NCBI GenBank assembly: GCA_024516035.1
Contig: CM044966.1
Span: 19,662,576 to 19,726,575, forward strand
Reading direction: 5' to 3'
Length of the DNA stretch: 64,000 nucleotides
From: Bactericera cockerelli
Taxonomy: Eukaryota > Arthropoda > Insecta > Hemiptera > Triozidae
A program made the translations under genes and the position numbers. A model generated the notes under the pieces. The model did no database searches. It was not told where the DNA came from and worked only from the letters and a program-made list of their open reading frames with translations. Below are positions 48,190 through 58,648 of the stretch, piece by piece (the stretch's first letter is position 1; each line of letters starts with the position of its first letter).

Positions 48190-49014
48190 CCTTGATACAG
48201 CTATAACCTATAACGTGTTAATCGAAAGTTTCAGAAATGTAAACCTAATTCTTTCGAGATATCGAGAATTTTTTGAACAAGGTATAACTCGGTATGTTTT
48301 TCAGTTAAAACTTTTCACGGATGGTCGTAAGGCTGTCTGACAAAATCGATCAGAAACTGACATCATCAGAACAGGTCGAGTTTTAGTCAATTCGAAAGGC
48401 CTTGATAAAATGCGTTAATTATCAACAAAATTATCTTTCTGCAACTTACGGTTATTGAGTTATTGGTCAACGTAGCTCACTGAAATTTGTTGCAATGAAC
48501 TTCTCTCAACGGACGTTTAAAACAATATGCCTCAAGACATATCTTTGCATTTAAGATATTTAAGTAGGTCCGTGCTGAGCCTGACTGCGCCAGTGTAGGC
48601 ATTTTTTTTTTTTTTTTTGCTTGAAATTAAATCTTCTAAAAAATTAAGAATTTGGGTTTTTGTGATTTCCTATATTTACAGCTGTTCTTGTGATACGGGG
48701 GGGCGGGGTGGAACATTATGGACAGCCTGTATATGCGTAAATACCAAACTCTGTGTTCATTTTCTAATGGTTGTATACCTAGAACCTAACACTTAAAGAG
48801 CTCTCACTCAGATTTTGTCTAAAATAATCTCTCGTAGCAAAGATGTTCATTGAGAAGGAATTTTTTGTACTGCAAAAGCTCTAGTTCAAAAAATAACTTA
48901 TTTACCATTCATTCTAGATGGGGGTTGTGACATATCAAATCCAATGATTCTGAGGTGTTGATTACGAATTATTTTTAGCTATCTGTTACCGTTGAGTCAC
49001 CATTAGCGGTTCAA
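48190..49014. other. inter-gene duplicated block, no gene
   Basis: Counterpart of 8581-9270, with about 140 bp kept (48230-48400) that copy 1 has lost. No gene. Confidence 0.5.
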
Positions 49015-49312
49015 ATTTAGACGGAGTTGGCTTTTAAGATGGAAATTATTGTAATTATTTTTAATAAATTATAATTTTCATGTTGTCAAAAAAAGAAGAA
49101 GAAAATCGTCGTGTCACACGTGATGTTAGTACCTGATCTCATATTGGCTCCACAACTTCCTAATGTTACATATGTAACAGGTTCTATGTTCTTCAAGGTT
49201 TATTATTTTTTTAATATATAAATATCTCAATATAATAGATCTGCTTGTTTTTACGTCTGGTGCCACGCTCACATCCCATCCACAACAACGCATCTAGACA
49301 TGTATTACTAAT
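49015..49312. repeat. core A, copy 4 flank
   Basis: Same orientation as 37945-38222. Confidence 0.6.
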
Positions 49313-49699
49313 ATGTGTACCCGGCCTTACGCGTTACATTATGGGGATGTGGACCCGGCCTAACGCGTCACATCACAGAGATGTGGATCCGGCCTAACGC
49401 GTCACATCACAGAGATGTGGATCCGGTCTAACGCGTCACATCACAGAGATGTGGACCCGGCCTAACGCGTCACATCACAGAGATGTGGATCCGGCCTAAC
49501 GCGTCACATCACAGAGATGTGGATCCGGCCTAACGCGTCAAATCACAGAGATGTGGACCCGGCCTAACGCGTCACATCACAGAGATGTGGATCCGGCCTA
49601 ACGCGTCACATCACAGAGATGTGGATCCGGCCAAACGCGTCACATCACGGAGATGTGGACCCGGCCTAACGCGTCACATCACAGATATGTGGATCCGGT
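49313..49699 (+). repeat. 34-bp minisatellite (about 11 units)
   Basis: Well-preserved ACGCGTCACATCACAGAG units. Confidence 0.85.
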
Positions 49700-49889
49700 T
49701 TACCACAGCATGAGGTAAACAAAAAATTCAAATAAATTGAACCAATCAGAGGCCGGGATTTGTAGAAAGAGGAACAATCAGCCGTTCAATGTTGGACGCA
49801 TGAATTTGTTCAATTCGAGATAGGCAAGGTTCTCTCTATGTTATATGATCTCAGTGATTCGCACCCAAAAAATGCCGGAGGTATTATGT
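49700..49889. repeat. core B, copy 4 flank
   Basis: Direct copy of 10070-10264. Confidence 0.65.
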
Positions 49890-50118
49890 ACGCGTTAGGC
49901 CAGATCCAAATCTCCGTGATGTGACGCGTTAGGCTGGGTCCACATCTCCGTGATGTGACGCGTTAGGCTGGGTCCACATCTCCGTGATGTGAAGCGTTAG
50001 GCTGGGTCCACATCTCCGTGATGTGAAGCGTTAGGCCGGGTCCACATCTGCGTGATGTGAAGCGTTAGGCCGGGTCCACATCTCCGTGATGTGAAGCGTT
50101 AGGCCGGGTCCACATCTC
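49890..50118 (-). repeat. 34-bp minisatellite (about 7 units)
   Basis: Inverted relative to 49313-49699. Later units carry GAAGCGTT in place of GACGCGTT. Confidence 0.85.
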
Positions 50119-51701
50119 AAAATATTTTCTCATAAAACATCAGACTTCATACTGGGGACCAATTTTTTGTTTCAAGATCCTAACTCAAACTGTTCTCGAG
50201 AAAGAGATAGTGGCTGGGTGGGTGGTTTTGATCACCCTGTAAAATGAAAGATAAAACATACATCAAGACCAAATTAAGAGAACCGGACTTTATAGTCAAG
50301 GGACAGATACGGGGATACGCCTCCTGCTCTTCTCTCTCTCTGGTGCGAATGAGCCTGCTCTTCTAGCTAAAAAAAAAACGTCATAATGGTGGCAATGTCT
50401 TCAGCTTCAATTTATTTTGTTTTTAGAATTTTTGGTCTAGACCGCTGATATTTTAACCTCCTTGGCTCAAATCACAGGGGTTCTCAAAAAGTATTCGACG
50501 AATGGCTCATTTATTGAAAATTTAACTTTTCTTTGAAAACTTGTCTCTCCGCGGAATCTTGAAATCTCTAGTTAAACAACGTCTAGCGAGTTGAAGACTT
50601 CATCATTCTGGCATTCCGGTCAAACCCAGGCTGGGTTATGGGAAGCAGGTTTGTGAGTTTCTTGCGAATCGAGTTTAACACCCCCCTCCTATATAACCAT
50701 GTAATTGAAAAATGATGTTAAACCCTATTCAAATCATCAAAACTTTTTCAATTTACAAGATTGATAAAAAAAAATTGAATTTTACAAGTGTTAATTTCTC
50801 TTCACCTGACCATTGTATCCATAACAGATCCAAATATTTCCTCTCAGTTATTCTCATGCATGCGGAAACTCTGCACTCTAGGTTCTCTTGTTATTGCAGC
50901 TGTTTGAAAAACCTTCACCAATGATCAGGTATATGTCTCACTAGAGGACTATAAACAGTGAATGTACTAGCTGTAGCCAAGCTATTTGTTTTAGAAAATG
51001 AAGTTTTGCCCCAACACCACTCTCACATCACTTTAGGGTTCATTACCTTCACATCAATGCCATTCCAGAAACAAAAAATAACTTGGTTAGAATATTACGC
51101 TCCAGCTGGGATTCAAACCCGCAACTTCTGGGTCAGGGACTAATGCTCTTAACCAATGAGTCAGGGAGGTTGGCTAGCCAAGCTCCATGACTCATTGGAT
51201 ACAAAAACAATGGCGAGTTTTATAAATATATGAAAGCAGGGAACTGGTAGGCTCATCTCAACCCCATCATAACTGAATCAATTGCCTCCCTGCACCATGG
51301 TCCCATCATTTCTACAGAAAAAGGCACAAATATTTTGGATTAAAAAAAAAAAAAAATGGTATTTTGCTTAGTATTTGTGTTATTTTATCACAATTTAGGT
51401 AGTACTACAAAATTATAGGACTGGTCCATATCTTCTTCTTTTTTAATTTGGGTTTATTGTTGCTTTCAACTGCTAGGTCATTTCACAACCCTCCATCAGC
51501 AGGAAACCCATAAACCTTCTACCTTCTACACAGGTTAACCTCACCGAGCCTGGCTTGTGTAGGAATGTCAGCATGACAAAGTCTTCAAGTCTTTAATAAT
51601 TTGGATGATAATATTTTATTGTAGTTCTATCATATTCTTAATTTTGATCATAAGCACAGTGAAAGAGACAAATTAAATCATCTGAAGACTCCTACACCAT
51701 C
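50119..51701. other. upstream linker and 5' flank of copy 5, no gene
   Basis: 50150-50215 is the empty site of the 3.54-kb TIR element. The linker is at 50200-50925 with a SINE 3' domain (50610-50740), followed by the 5' flank from 50926. Confidence 0.55.
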
Positions 51702-51786
51702 ATGATAACAACTGAAGGTAGCGCAACACCTGGAGTATGGAGCACCACCCTTATTGAAGTGAATACAGATCTTGGTTTCTTCGAAG
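51702..51786 (+). CDS. PR-ZnF copy 5, exon 1
   Basis: 85 bp, ATG to GAAG|GTATGG, residues 1-28 plus one base. One difference: Asp for Val in NTDLGFFE. Confidence 0.65.
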
Positions 51787-52378
51787 GTATGGATGTAGAA
51801 CCTGAGGTAGATGAGTTTTTTTACAAATATGCATAATATATTTTACTGTCTGGCCTGTTTTCAAGATATTATAAATTTAGATTGAATAACAATGGCTGGT
51901 GCTATCATTAAATGACAAACTTCACGTTGGCTCAATTGCAGATTCACTCCATACAAGAACAATAGAATTTGTCAAATCCTTTATAAACTAGGGTTTCCAA
52001 TCCAATATTTATATTAAAAACCCAGGTTCCATAAAATTGACAGAACTGGCTATAAGGTTTTTTGAATTTATTTACACAAATTATGGTAAAAGACTAGTAT
52101 TGATGAAAATCTTCATAGTAATATTTCTGACTAGACTGATTTTTTCCCTCAAGAAAATTGTAAACAAAGGTAAACTCTCCCTCTCATTTTATAAAATGTT
52201 GATTTTTTTGAAGTTTGATGTTGGGAATTACAAAATCAGAGCAAAGAATTTCTTTAACTAAAATGAACTCAATTTTCCAATTTCTAGTATTAGAAATTAT
52301 AGGAAGTAAAATTGTTATGAAGAAATTCTTGAATAAATCAATGCAAACTGACTACCTTGTTTTGATACTATTTTACAG

Positions 52379-52565
52379 ATACCCGTAATGTTTACTTCAA
52401 TCAAAATACTGTGTATACATCAAAAATCAAAACCGAAAAATCAGAATCCAAACCAGATATTGCTAATCAGATAACATTGAATTGGATGCAACATTTAAAC
52501 TTTGCCAAGGACCAAGGAGGAGAAAACTTGTTGGCTTTCTATTACTGTGGATGTCTGTTTTTTAT
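52379..52565 (+). CDS. PR-ZnF copy 5, exon 2 (PR domain)
   Basis: 187 bp, TTTTACAG to GTAAGT. Residues 29-91 with N63-W64-M65 and E77-N78-L79-L80-A81-F82. Cys replaces Ser in YYCGC. Confidence 0.7.
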
Positions 52566-52650
52566 GTAAGTATTGGTAGTAACTAAATCTGTAAAATTTT
52601 GCACTATTAAATAAATAAATAAGGGATATTATTATTATTATTATTAGGTG

Positions 52651-53340
52651 TTATAATGAGGGTTTTCGGTGTGAGATTGTCTCTAACTTAAATTGGAGTT
52701 GTTCTCTGTTAAAATTCTCTGTAATTTGTTTTGCTACGTTTTCTGTCCCACCCGTTTCTGTTCGGATCAAGTTGATGAAGATATCATTACTTACCGTTTT
52801 CCCTGTACTTTTAATATCATCTCCTAGTGAGGCCAGGTCAAGGTTTTCCTTGACTTTCCCTGCCATATTGGCGTGCAACAGAATTTTAGATGTGGATATT
52901 CTCACTGTCTGATAATCTCTTACCTTAACACTCTTCTTATCTTTGTCAGTGAGAGGCCATGCAGGGTGATTTAACATTATTAACCATAAAAATTTAATTT
53001 TGCCATTCTCCTGCTTTGCGTGATGTCTCTAGGGTTAGTTGTCGACATATGGGTATTCATTATATTTTTTTCTCATCAATTTTTTCAACAAGTTTTTTAA
53101 TGTCTTTCTTTGCCTCCTGTGACCAAAAAGCCATATCTTGTTTAAAGTTCGTTTTCATCTTTCTTGATTTTACTTTGATGTGTTACTCTAAGACTGTACA
53201 GTCTAGAAATAGATTTACAATGTCCCCAAGGCTTTCTCTGACAGTGAGGTCAGACCCAGGTTTTATTCTTCCTCTGATGAGAAAATAAGTGTTGAGTTCC
53301 CCTTCTTACCTTATGAAAGGGAGTGACTCCTGTCCACTTT
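52651..53340 (-). pseudogene. antisense open frames in intron 2 of copy 5, part 1
   Basis: The distal frame (52977-52651, 108 aa) is intact. The proximal frame is cut by the LTR element at 53342 and resumes at 57923-58422. Confidence 0.35.
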
Positions 53341-53341
53341 G

Positions 53342-53452
53342 TGAGAGTATGAGCCAGTACTTTGAACTGGAGAATAAATTCATTCCAACTTTTGAGTTTC
53401 TAGAATTAATGTTTTTCCTCTTTCCTCTTTCAAATAATAATATTTTAAAACA
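53342..53452 (+). repeat. 5' LTR
   Basis: Starts TGAGAGTATG, ends TTTTAAAACA. Contains AATAAA at 53373-53378. No mismatch to the 3' LTR by eye. Confidence 0.9.
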
Positions 53453-53471
53453 TGGTGTCTAGGTGTGTCAA
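53453..53471 (+). promoter_or_regulatory. putative primer binding site
   Basis: TGGTGTCTAGGTGTGTC follows the 5' LTR at once, as expected for a tRNA primer site. The tRNA could not be named. Confidence 0.5.
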
Positions 53472-53535
53472 TGTTAAAATTTCGTTTTTCTTTACTGTTT
53501 TCTCATGATCTTTGTGGAAATAAAAAGTAACAAGT

Positions 53536-56500
53536 ATGAATGCAAACGAAATCAAAGCATTGATTGAAAAAGAAGTAGCTAAATGCACAAAGCAGCTCAA
53601 TGATGAAAACAAAAATCTGCAGAAACAGTTGGTGGATGAGAAAAAGATTGGGAAACACGACAAGCAGGTCGTAACCATTCCATGTCCATCTCCATTGATG
53701 TTGTCTGGCAATGTTCGCGAGAATATTTTATTTTTCTCCAAGATGTGGAAAGAGTATCTGAGAGCCAGCAAACTAGATGCTGAATCAGAGAAAACCAAAA
53801 TTGCGATGTTGATGAATGTGATGGGAAGCGAAGCCGCTAAGATTGTATTCAAAATCGCAAATCTGGATGCTGTAGACATGACAGTGGAGAAGATCCTGGA
53901 AGCACTCAAACAAAAGATGAGTCCCGAGGTGAACATACGTTATGAAAGATTCATATTCAACTCTCTTCAACAAGATGATGAGGAGGCATATCAGAATTAC
54001 TTCCTCAGACTCAGTGATCAAGTGAAGCTTTGTGAATACAAGGATATGGAGGAGGATCTGATGATAGATAAGATAATCTATTCCATTAAGAATGTGAGAA
54101 TGAAAGAAAAGTTATGGATGAAGGATAAATTGAAATTGGCAGAAGTAATGCAGATGTGCAGAGCTGATGAAGAGTCACAGAAGCAGATAGAGAACATCAG
54201 TGGAAAACTCAATGACGTGAATAAGATATACAGCAAACAGAGAGACAAAGTTGCTCACAAAGAAGAGGATAAAGCACGGCGAGATACAAATATACGGCAG
54301 TGTGTATATTGTGGAGGATCATGGCATTCATCACTTCGTCAGTGTCCGGCAAGAAACAAGACATGCCACAAATGTAGCAAGAGAGGACATTTCTCACATG
54401 TGTGTCGCGGTGATGCAGAGCTGAAGCAAGTCACAAGATCTGGACAATGCAGTGAGAGTGGGGACGGTGACGAGAATCTTCTGAAGATAGAGAAGAATGG
54501 AACAAAAGGAGTATTCTCAACTTTAGATTTTGTGTTACCTAACAGCAAGGTAAAATCTGTAAGATGTCAACTCGACACAGGTGCTGACTGTAACGTAATT
54601 GGTTATAAACAACTGAAAGAAATACTTGGAAAAGGTGAGTGTTTATTATTAGAACCTACTCACATTAGACTGAGAGCTTTTGGAGGGACACCAATATCTG
54701 TGGTAGGCTCTTTCACTCTGAAAGTGAGACGGCACAATAGCCTGTACAACATAGTATTTATGGTAGTAAATAAAGAACATTGTCCTCTATTATCCGCTGC
54801 AACATGCGAATTGTTACAACTGATCAGACTTTGTAATAAATTAACAAGTGAACAACTGGTTAACAATAAAATCCATTCTGAGCTTATTATTAACGAGTTT
54901 GCAGATGTGTTTGAAGGAGTCGGCAGAATGAAAGGCGAAGTCGAAATAGAAATCTTCAATGATAGAAATCCAGTGCGGCAACCTCCAAGGAGAGTCCCTA
55001 TCAACATGAGGGAAGACCTAAAAAAGGAGTTGGAAGAAATGGAACACCTTGGTATCATAACAAAAGAAAATGAATACACAGATTGGGTGAGTAACTTAAC
55101 AATAGTGAGAAAAGAAAATAAGCAACTCAGAATATGCCTTGATCCTAGGTTTTTGAATGAAGCGATCAAAGATACTAAACAACAGCTACCAACTTTGGAT
55201 GAAGTACTGCCAGAACTTAAAAATGCTAAATTGTTCTCAACAGTAGATGCCAGAAAAGGGTTTTGGCAAGTAGCCTTAACAGACGAAAGTAGCAAACTCA
55301 CCGCTTTCTGGACGCCCTTTGGTAAATATAGGTATCTGCGTCTACCTTTCGGCATCGCAACAGCTATGGAAATATTTCAGCAAAAGATGCTACAGGTCAC
55401 AGCAGGTTTAGATGGTGTGTATGTCCTAGCTGATGATATCCTTGTTGTAGGTAGTGGTGACAATAATAATGAGGCAAAAAGAAATCATGATGAGAATTTC
55501 CGAAAGCTACTCACCCGCTTGCGTGAAGAAAACGTGAAGCTTAACATAGATAAACTTAAATTTAGACTCACCGAAATAAAGTTTTTTGGTCATATTTTGT
55601 CAGCACAAGGTATCAAACCTGACAATCACAAGGTAGCAGCTATAACAAAAATGCCAAAACCAGATAACAAAGAGGGTGTTTTAAGATTTCTAGGTATGGT
55701 CACATACTTATCACGATACTTACCAAATCTGTCTTCTCATGCGGAGCCGCTGAGAGAACTTACGCGTCATGACAAGGATTTCATTTGGAATGAAAAACAT
55801 GACATAGCATTCAGTAAGTTAAAGACAATGATAGCAGAGACCAGCATGCTAAAATACTTTGATGTCAATAAGCAAACCTACATACAAACAGATGCATCTT
55901 CATTTGCCTTAGGCTGTGCACTTATTCAAAATGGTTTCCCTATAGCATATGCATCCAAGTCATTGAGCAGCACTCAACGCAACTATGCTCAGATTGAAAA
56001 GGAGATGTTGGCGATCGTGTTTGCCTGCAAGAAGTTTGACCAATATATTTGCGGTAACAATGTTATAGTGGAAACAGACCACAGTCCCTTGGTAAGTGTT
56101 TTTAAAAAATCATTACTCAAAACTCCTAAGCGTCTACAGAGTATGATCCTGTCTCTGCAGAGGTACAATATCCACATAAAGTATAAAAGAGGCAAGGAGA
56201 TGTACCTTGCTGACACTTTATCACGTGCTCCAGTTAGTATGGAAAATGAAGAAAAACAACTTGATGTTTATCAATTAGAATGTTTTGATAACATCAGTTG
56301 TGTAAACGAACTTAGAGGTGGTATTCATTATCTTGAACATAAAAAAGTAACTATGACTGACAAGTCACTTGATAAAATCAAAGCTGAAACAGCCAAAGAT
56401 CAACAATTGATAAAGTTATATAAGCAAATTCAACAGGGCTGGCCAGAAAACAAACACAGTGTAGATAATATGTTAAGATGTTTCTGGAATTATCGTGCAG

Positions 56501-57732
56501 ATCTTGTGATTGAAGAAAATATTATTCTTAAAAATAATCAAATTGTTGTTCCTAAATGCCTCAGGAAAGAATTTTTAGAGAAGATACATTCCGGCCATGT
56601 CGGTTTGGAGGCGACGCTAAAACTGGCACGAGAGGCATTATTCTGGCCTGGCATAACAGATGATATCAGGAATAAGGTATTATCTTGTGGTACTTGTGCA
56701 AAATTAGCACCCAACCAGATGAGACTCCCTATGATGACTCATGCAATACCTGAAAGTCCATTTGAGGTAGTGAGTATGGATGTCTTAGAGATAACTATAA
56801 AGAATAAAAGAAGAAGATTTTTAGTCACAGTAGACCATTACTCGGATTTTTTCGAGTTGGATGAGCTACCTGACATGACAGCTAAAAGTCTCATACTGAT
56901 ATGTAAACGTAACTTCAGCCGTTATGGTATACCATCACTGGTGGTTTCTGATAATGGAAGCAATTTTGTTAACAAACATTTTGTAAAGTTCACAGAGGAG
57001 TGGGAGTTCAGCCATACAACAAGCAGTCCTTATCATCAGCAAGGAAACGGGAAGGCTGAGGCAGCTGTGAAAATAGTAAAGCAAATGATCCGTAAAGCCC
57101 TTGAAGAAAATGAAGACTTTTATAAAATGTTGTTGGTATGGAGAAACACTCCAAACAAAACAAACTGGTCACCGGCTCGTAGATTTATGTGTCGTTGGTT
57201 AAGATGCCAAGTACCCAACATTCAAAAGCATCAACAGGTGATAGATCATGAAGAAGTGCAAGCAAAGATAAAGCAAAATCGAAATAATGCAGCTCATCAT
57301 TACAACAAACGTCATATAGAGAGAAAAGCCATGACAGAAGGCGAGCCTGTTTGGTATAAAAAAAATCCTGATGACAATGAATGGCAAAGGGGAACAATTG
57401 TGATGAAGGAAAGCAGTAGGTCATACAACATTGAAACAGAAAACAAAAATGTCATCAGGAGAAATGAATTGCACATCAAAACTAGAGCAAGTGGTCATGA
57501 TGAAGTGCAAGATGAGATACATGAAGCAAACGAACAACCTGGTAATAGTTCACCTGTCGTGGTAAACCAAGAGTGTGAAAAGAACAGTTCTGGAGAAAAT
57601 CTTGTTCAAGTAAATCCTGCGTATGGTGACATTGAAAACCACACTGATTCTCAGCAACAAATTAAACAGGATTCTCGCCCAACAAGAACAAGGAGAGTAC
57701 CTACAAAATTTGAAGATTATGTACGATACTAG
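53536..57732 (+). CDS. gag-pol polyprotein of the gypsy element
   Basis: 1398 aa in one frame with no gag/pol shift. In order: coiled N-terminus and gag (1-250); two zinc knuckles (C256-x2-C..., then C277-x2-C-x4-H-x4-C290); aspartic protease with D347-T-G; reverse transcriptase with LPFGIA and the active site as L631-A-D-D (Tyr or Phe usual at the first place); RNase H (D786 in QTDAS, later ETDHS); integrase with H1018, H1022, C1051 and C1054, and D1082, D1139, E1175 (D-D-35-E). A Lys-rich tail ends at 1398. The protein replicates the element through RNA and inserts the cDNA. The intact frame and identical LTRs suggest recent activity. Confidence 0.93.
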   Translation: MNANEIKALIEKEVAKCTKQLNDENKNLQKQLVDEKKIGKHDKQVVTIPCPSPLMLSGNVRENILFFSKMWKEYLRASKLDAESEKTKIAMLMNVMGSEAAKIVFKIANLDAVDMTVEKILEALKQKMSPEVNIRYERFIFNSLQQDDEEAYQNYFLRLSDQVKLCEYKDMEEDLMIDKIIYSIKNVRMKEKLWMKDKLKLAEVMQMCRADEESQKQIENISGKLNDVNKIYSKQRDKVAHKEEDKARRDTNIRQCVYCGGSWHSSLRQCPARNKTCHKCSKRGHFSHVCRGDAELKQVTRSGQCSESGDGDENLLKIEKNGTKGVFSTLDFVLPNSKVKSVRCQLDTGADCNVIGYKQLKEILGKGECLLLEPTHIRLRAFGGTPISVVGSFTLKVRRHNSLYNIVFMVVNKEHCPLLSAATCELLQLIRLCNKLTSEQLVNNKIHSELIINEFADVFEGVGRMKGEVEIEIFNDRNPVRQPPRRVPINMREDLKKELEEMEHLGIITKENEYTDWVSNLTIVRKENKQLRICLDPRFLNEAIKDTKQQLPTLDEVLPELKNAKLFSTVDARKGFWQVALTDESSKLTAFWTPFGKYRYLRLPFGIATAMEIFQQKMLQVTAGLDGVYVLADDILVVGSGDNNNEAKRNHDENFRKLLTRLREENVKLNIDKLKFRLTEIKFFGHILSAQGIKPDNHKVAAITKMPKPDNKEGVLRFLGMVTYLSRYLPNLSSHAEPLRELTRHDKDFIWNEKHDIAFSKLKTMIAETSMLKYFDVNKQTYIQTDASSFALGCALIQNGFPIAYASKSLSSTQRNYAQIEKEMLAIVFACKKFDQYICGNNVIVETDHSPLVSVFKKSLLKTPKRLQSMILSLQRYNIHIKYKRGKEMYLADTLSRAPVSMENEEKQLDVYQLECFDNISCVNELRGGIHYLEHKKVTMTDKSLDKIKAETAKDQQLIKLYKQIQQGWPENKHSVDNMLRCFWNYRADLVIEENIILKNNQIVVPKCLRKEFLEKIHSGHVGLEATLKLAREALFWPGITDDIRNKVLSCGTCAKLAPNQMRLPMMTHAIPESPFEVVSMDVLEITIKNKRRRFLVTVDHYSDFFELDELPDMTAKSLILICKRNFSRYGIPSLVVSDNGSNFVNKHFVKFTEEWEFSHTTSSPYHQQGNGKAEAAVKIVKQMIRKALEENEDFYKMLLVWRNTPNKTNWSPARRFMCRWLRCQVPNIQKHQQVIDHEEVQAKIKQNRNNAAHHYNKRHIERKAMTEGEPVWYKKNPDDNEWQRGTIVMKESSRSYNIETENKNVIRRNELHIKTRASGHDEVQDEIHEANEQPGNSSPVVVNQECEKNSSGENLVQVNPAYGDIENHTDSQQQIKQDSRPTRTRRVPTKFEDYVRY

Positions 57733-57798
57733 TCTGTTGTAATGATTTATTACTTGTTCCTTTTATAATTTATTTTGTACATAAAAAAAAAACATCTT

Positions 57799-57811
57799 AG
57801 AGAAGGGGATG
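57799..57811 (+). promoter_or_regulatory. polypurine tract
   Basis: AGAGAAGGGGATG just before the 3' LTR. Confidence 0.7.
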
Positions 57812-57922
57812 TGAGAGTATGAGCCAGTACTTTGAACTGGAGAATAAATTCATTCCAACTTTTGAGTTTCTAGAATTAATGTTTTTCCTCTTTCCTCTTT
57901 CAAATAATAATATTTTAAAACA
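57812..57922 (+). repeat. 3' LTR
   Basis: 111 bp, identical to 53342-53452; followed by CACTTTGACTC. Confidence 0.9.
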
Positions 57923-58422
57923 CACTTTGACTCTTTTGAATGCAGATTCGGGCATTTCTTGGCATCTAACAGTTTGTTCAAGTAGCTCCCATCGGTTGCA
58001 CATTCATGGATCATATCTCTTACCTTTCTTGTCTTTTCCTCTTTTGTGTCCTTTGTATCGCTCACCATTTGCTGGTCACTTCTTCGTATTCCCTGCTTTA
58101 CTTTTTCCACTTCCCGAAGTGCCTCCTCAGGTTTCATGATGAACTCCTTCAACAGGGATCTGCTTCCAGGGTTCCAGTTTAGCCAGAGCCCCATCTGATC
58201 AATCTCCTCACATATCGCCTCAACATTCCTTGTGTACACCTCCACGGGATCCTCCGCGATCTCCTCATCAGTACCTGGTGTACCGCCGAACTGCTCATCA
58301 CTTTGCTTCCCTGTGCCAGTGGTATTGTTAGGATTCCTCATCGGACTTCTAGCACAATGTTTACACTTCACAAAGCTGGTTATCCAGGAATTTGCTGACG
58401 CACGCTCCTGAGTCCAGAACAC
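57923..58422 (-). pseudogene. antisense open frames in intron 2 of copy 5, part 2
   Basis: Minus-strand frame MFWTQERASANSW...KLLDAKKCPNLHSKESK, from 58422, is truncated by the LTR element. From about 58200 leftward on the minus strand it matches copy 3 (CTCACA, TTATCCAGG); nearer the LTR it matches copies 1 and 2. Confidence 0.35.
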
Positions 58423-58648
58423 TTTACGAAGTTAGAAAAAAAATATGATTGTTTATTTTTAATTTTACGAGAAAAATAACGATGCTGACACACTTGCTTA
58501 CGCTTTGCCATCTCAAACCAAACTCTGTCTGCCATGTATGTGTGTCCCAAATCTGCTGAATCAACTTGTATATCAAGGCTTGTCTTTTTTATTTATGCTG
58601 GACAATCCTGTATAAAATCTTATTTGTTATCTTTTTTCTTGTTCCCAG

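Larger units (their letters stand above)
53342..57922 (+). mobile_element. Ty3/gypsy LTR retrotransposon, full length
   Basis: 4581 bp with two identical 111-bp LTRs (TGAGAG...AAAACA), a putative PBS starting TGG directly after the 5' LTR, a purine tract before the 3' LTR and one open gag-pol frame. CACTTTG precedes and follows it. Copies 1, 2 and 4 read CCACTTTGACTC uninterrupted. It lies in intron 2 of copy 5, same strand. No env frame. Confidence 0.93.

Noticed and set aside
53445..55355. Minus-strand frames in the gypsy element
   Set aside because: Shadows of gag-pol; no motifs.
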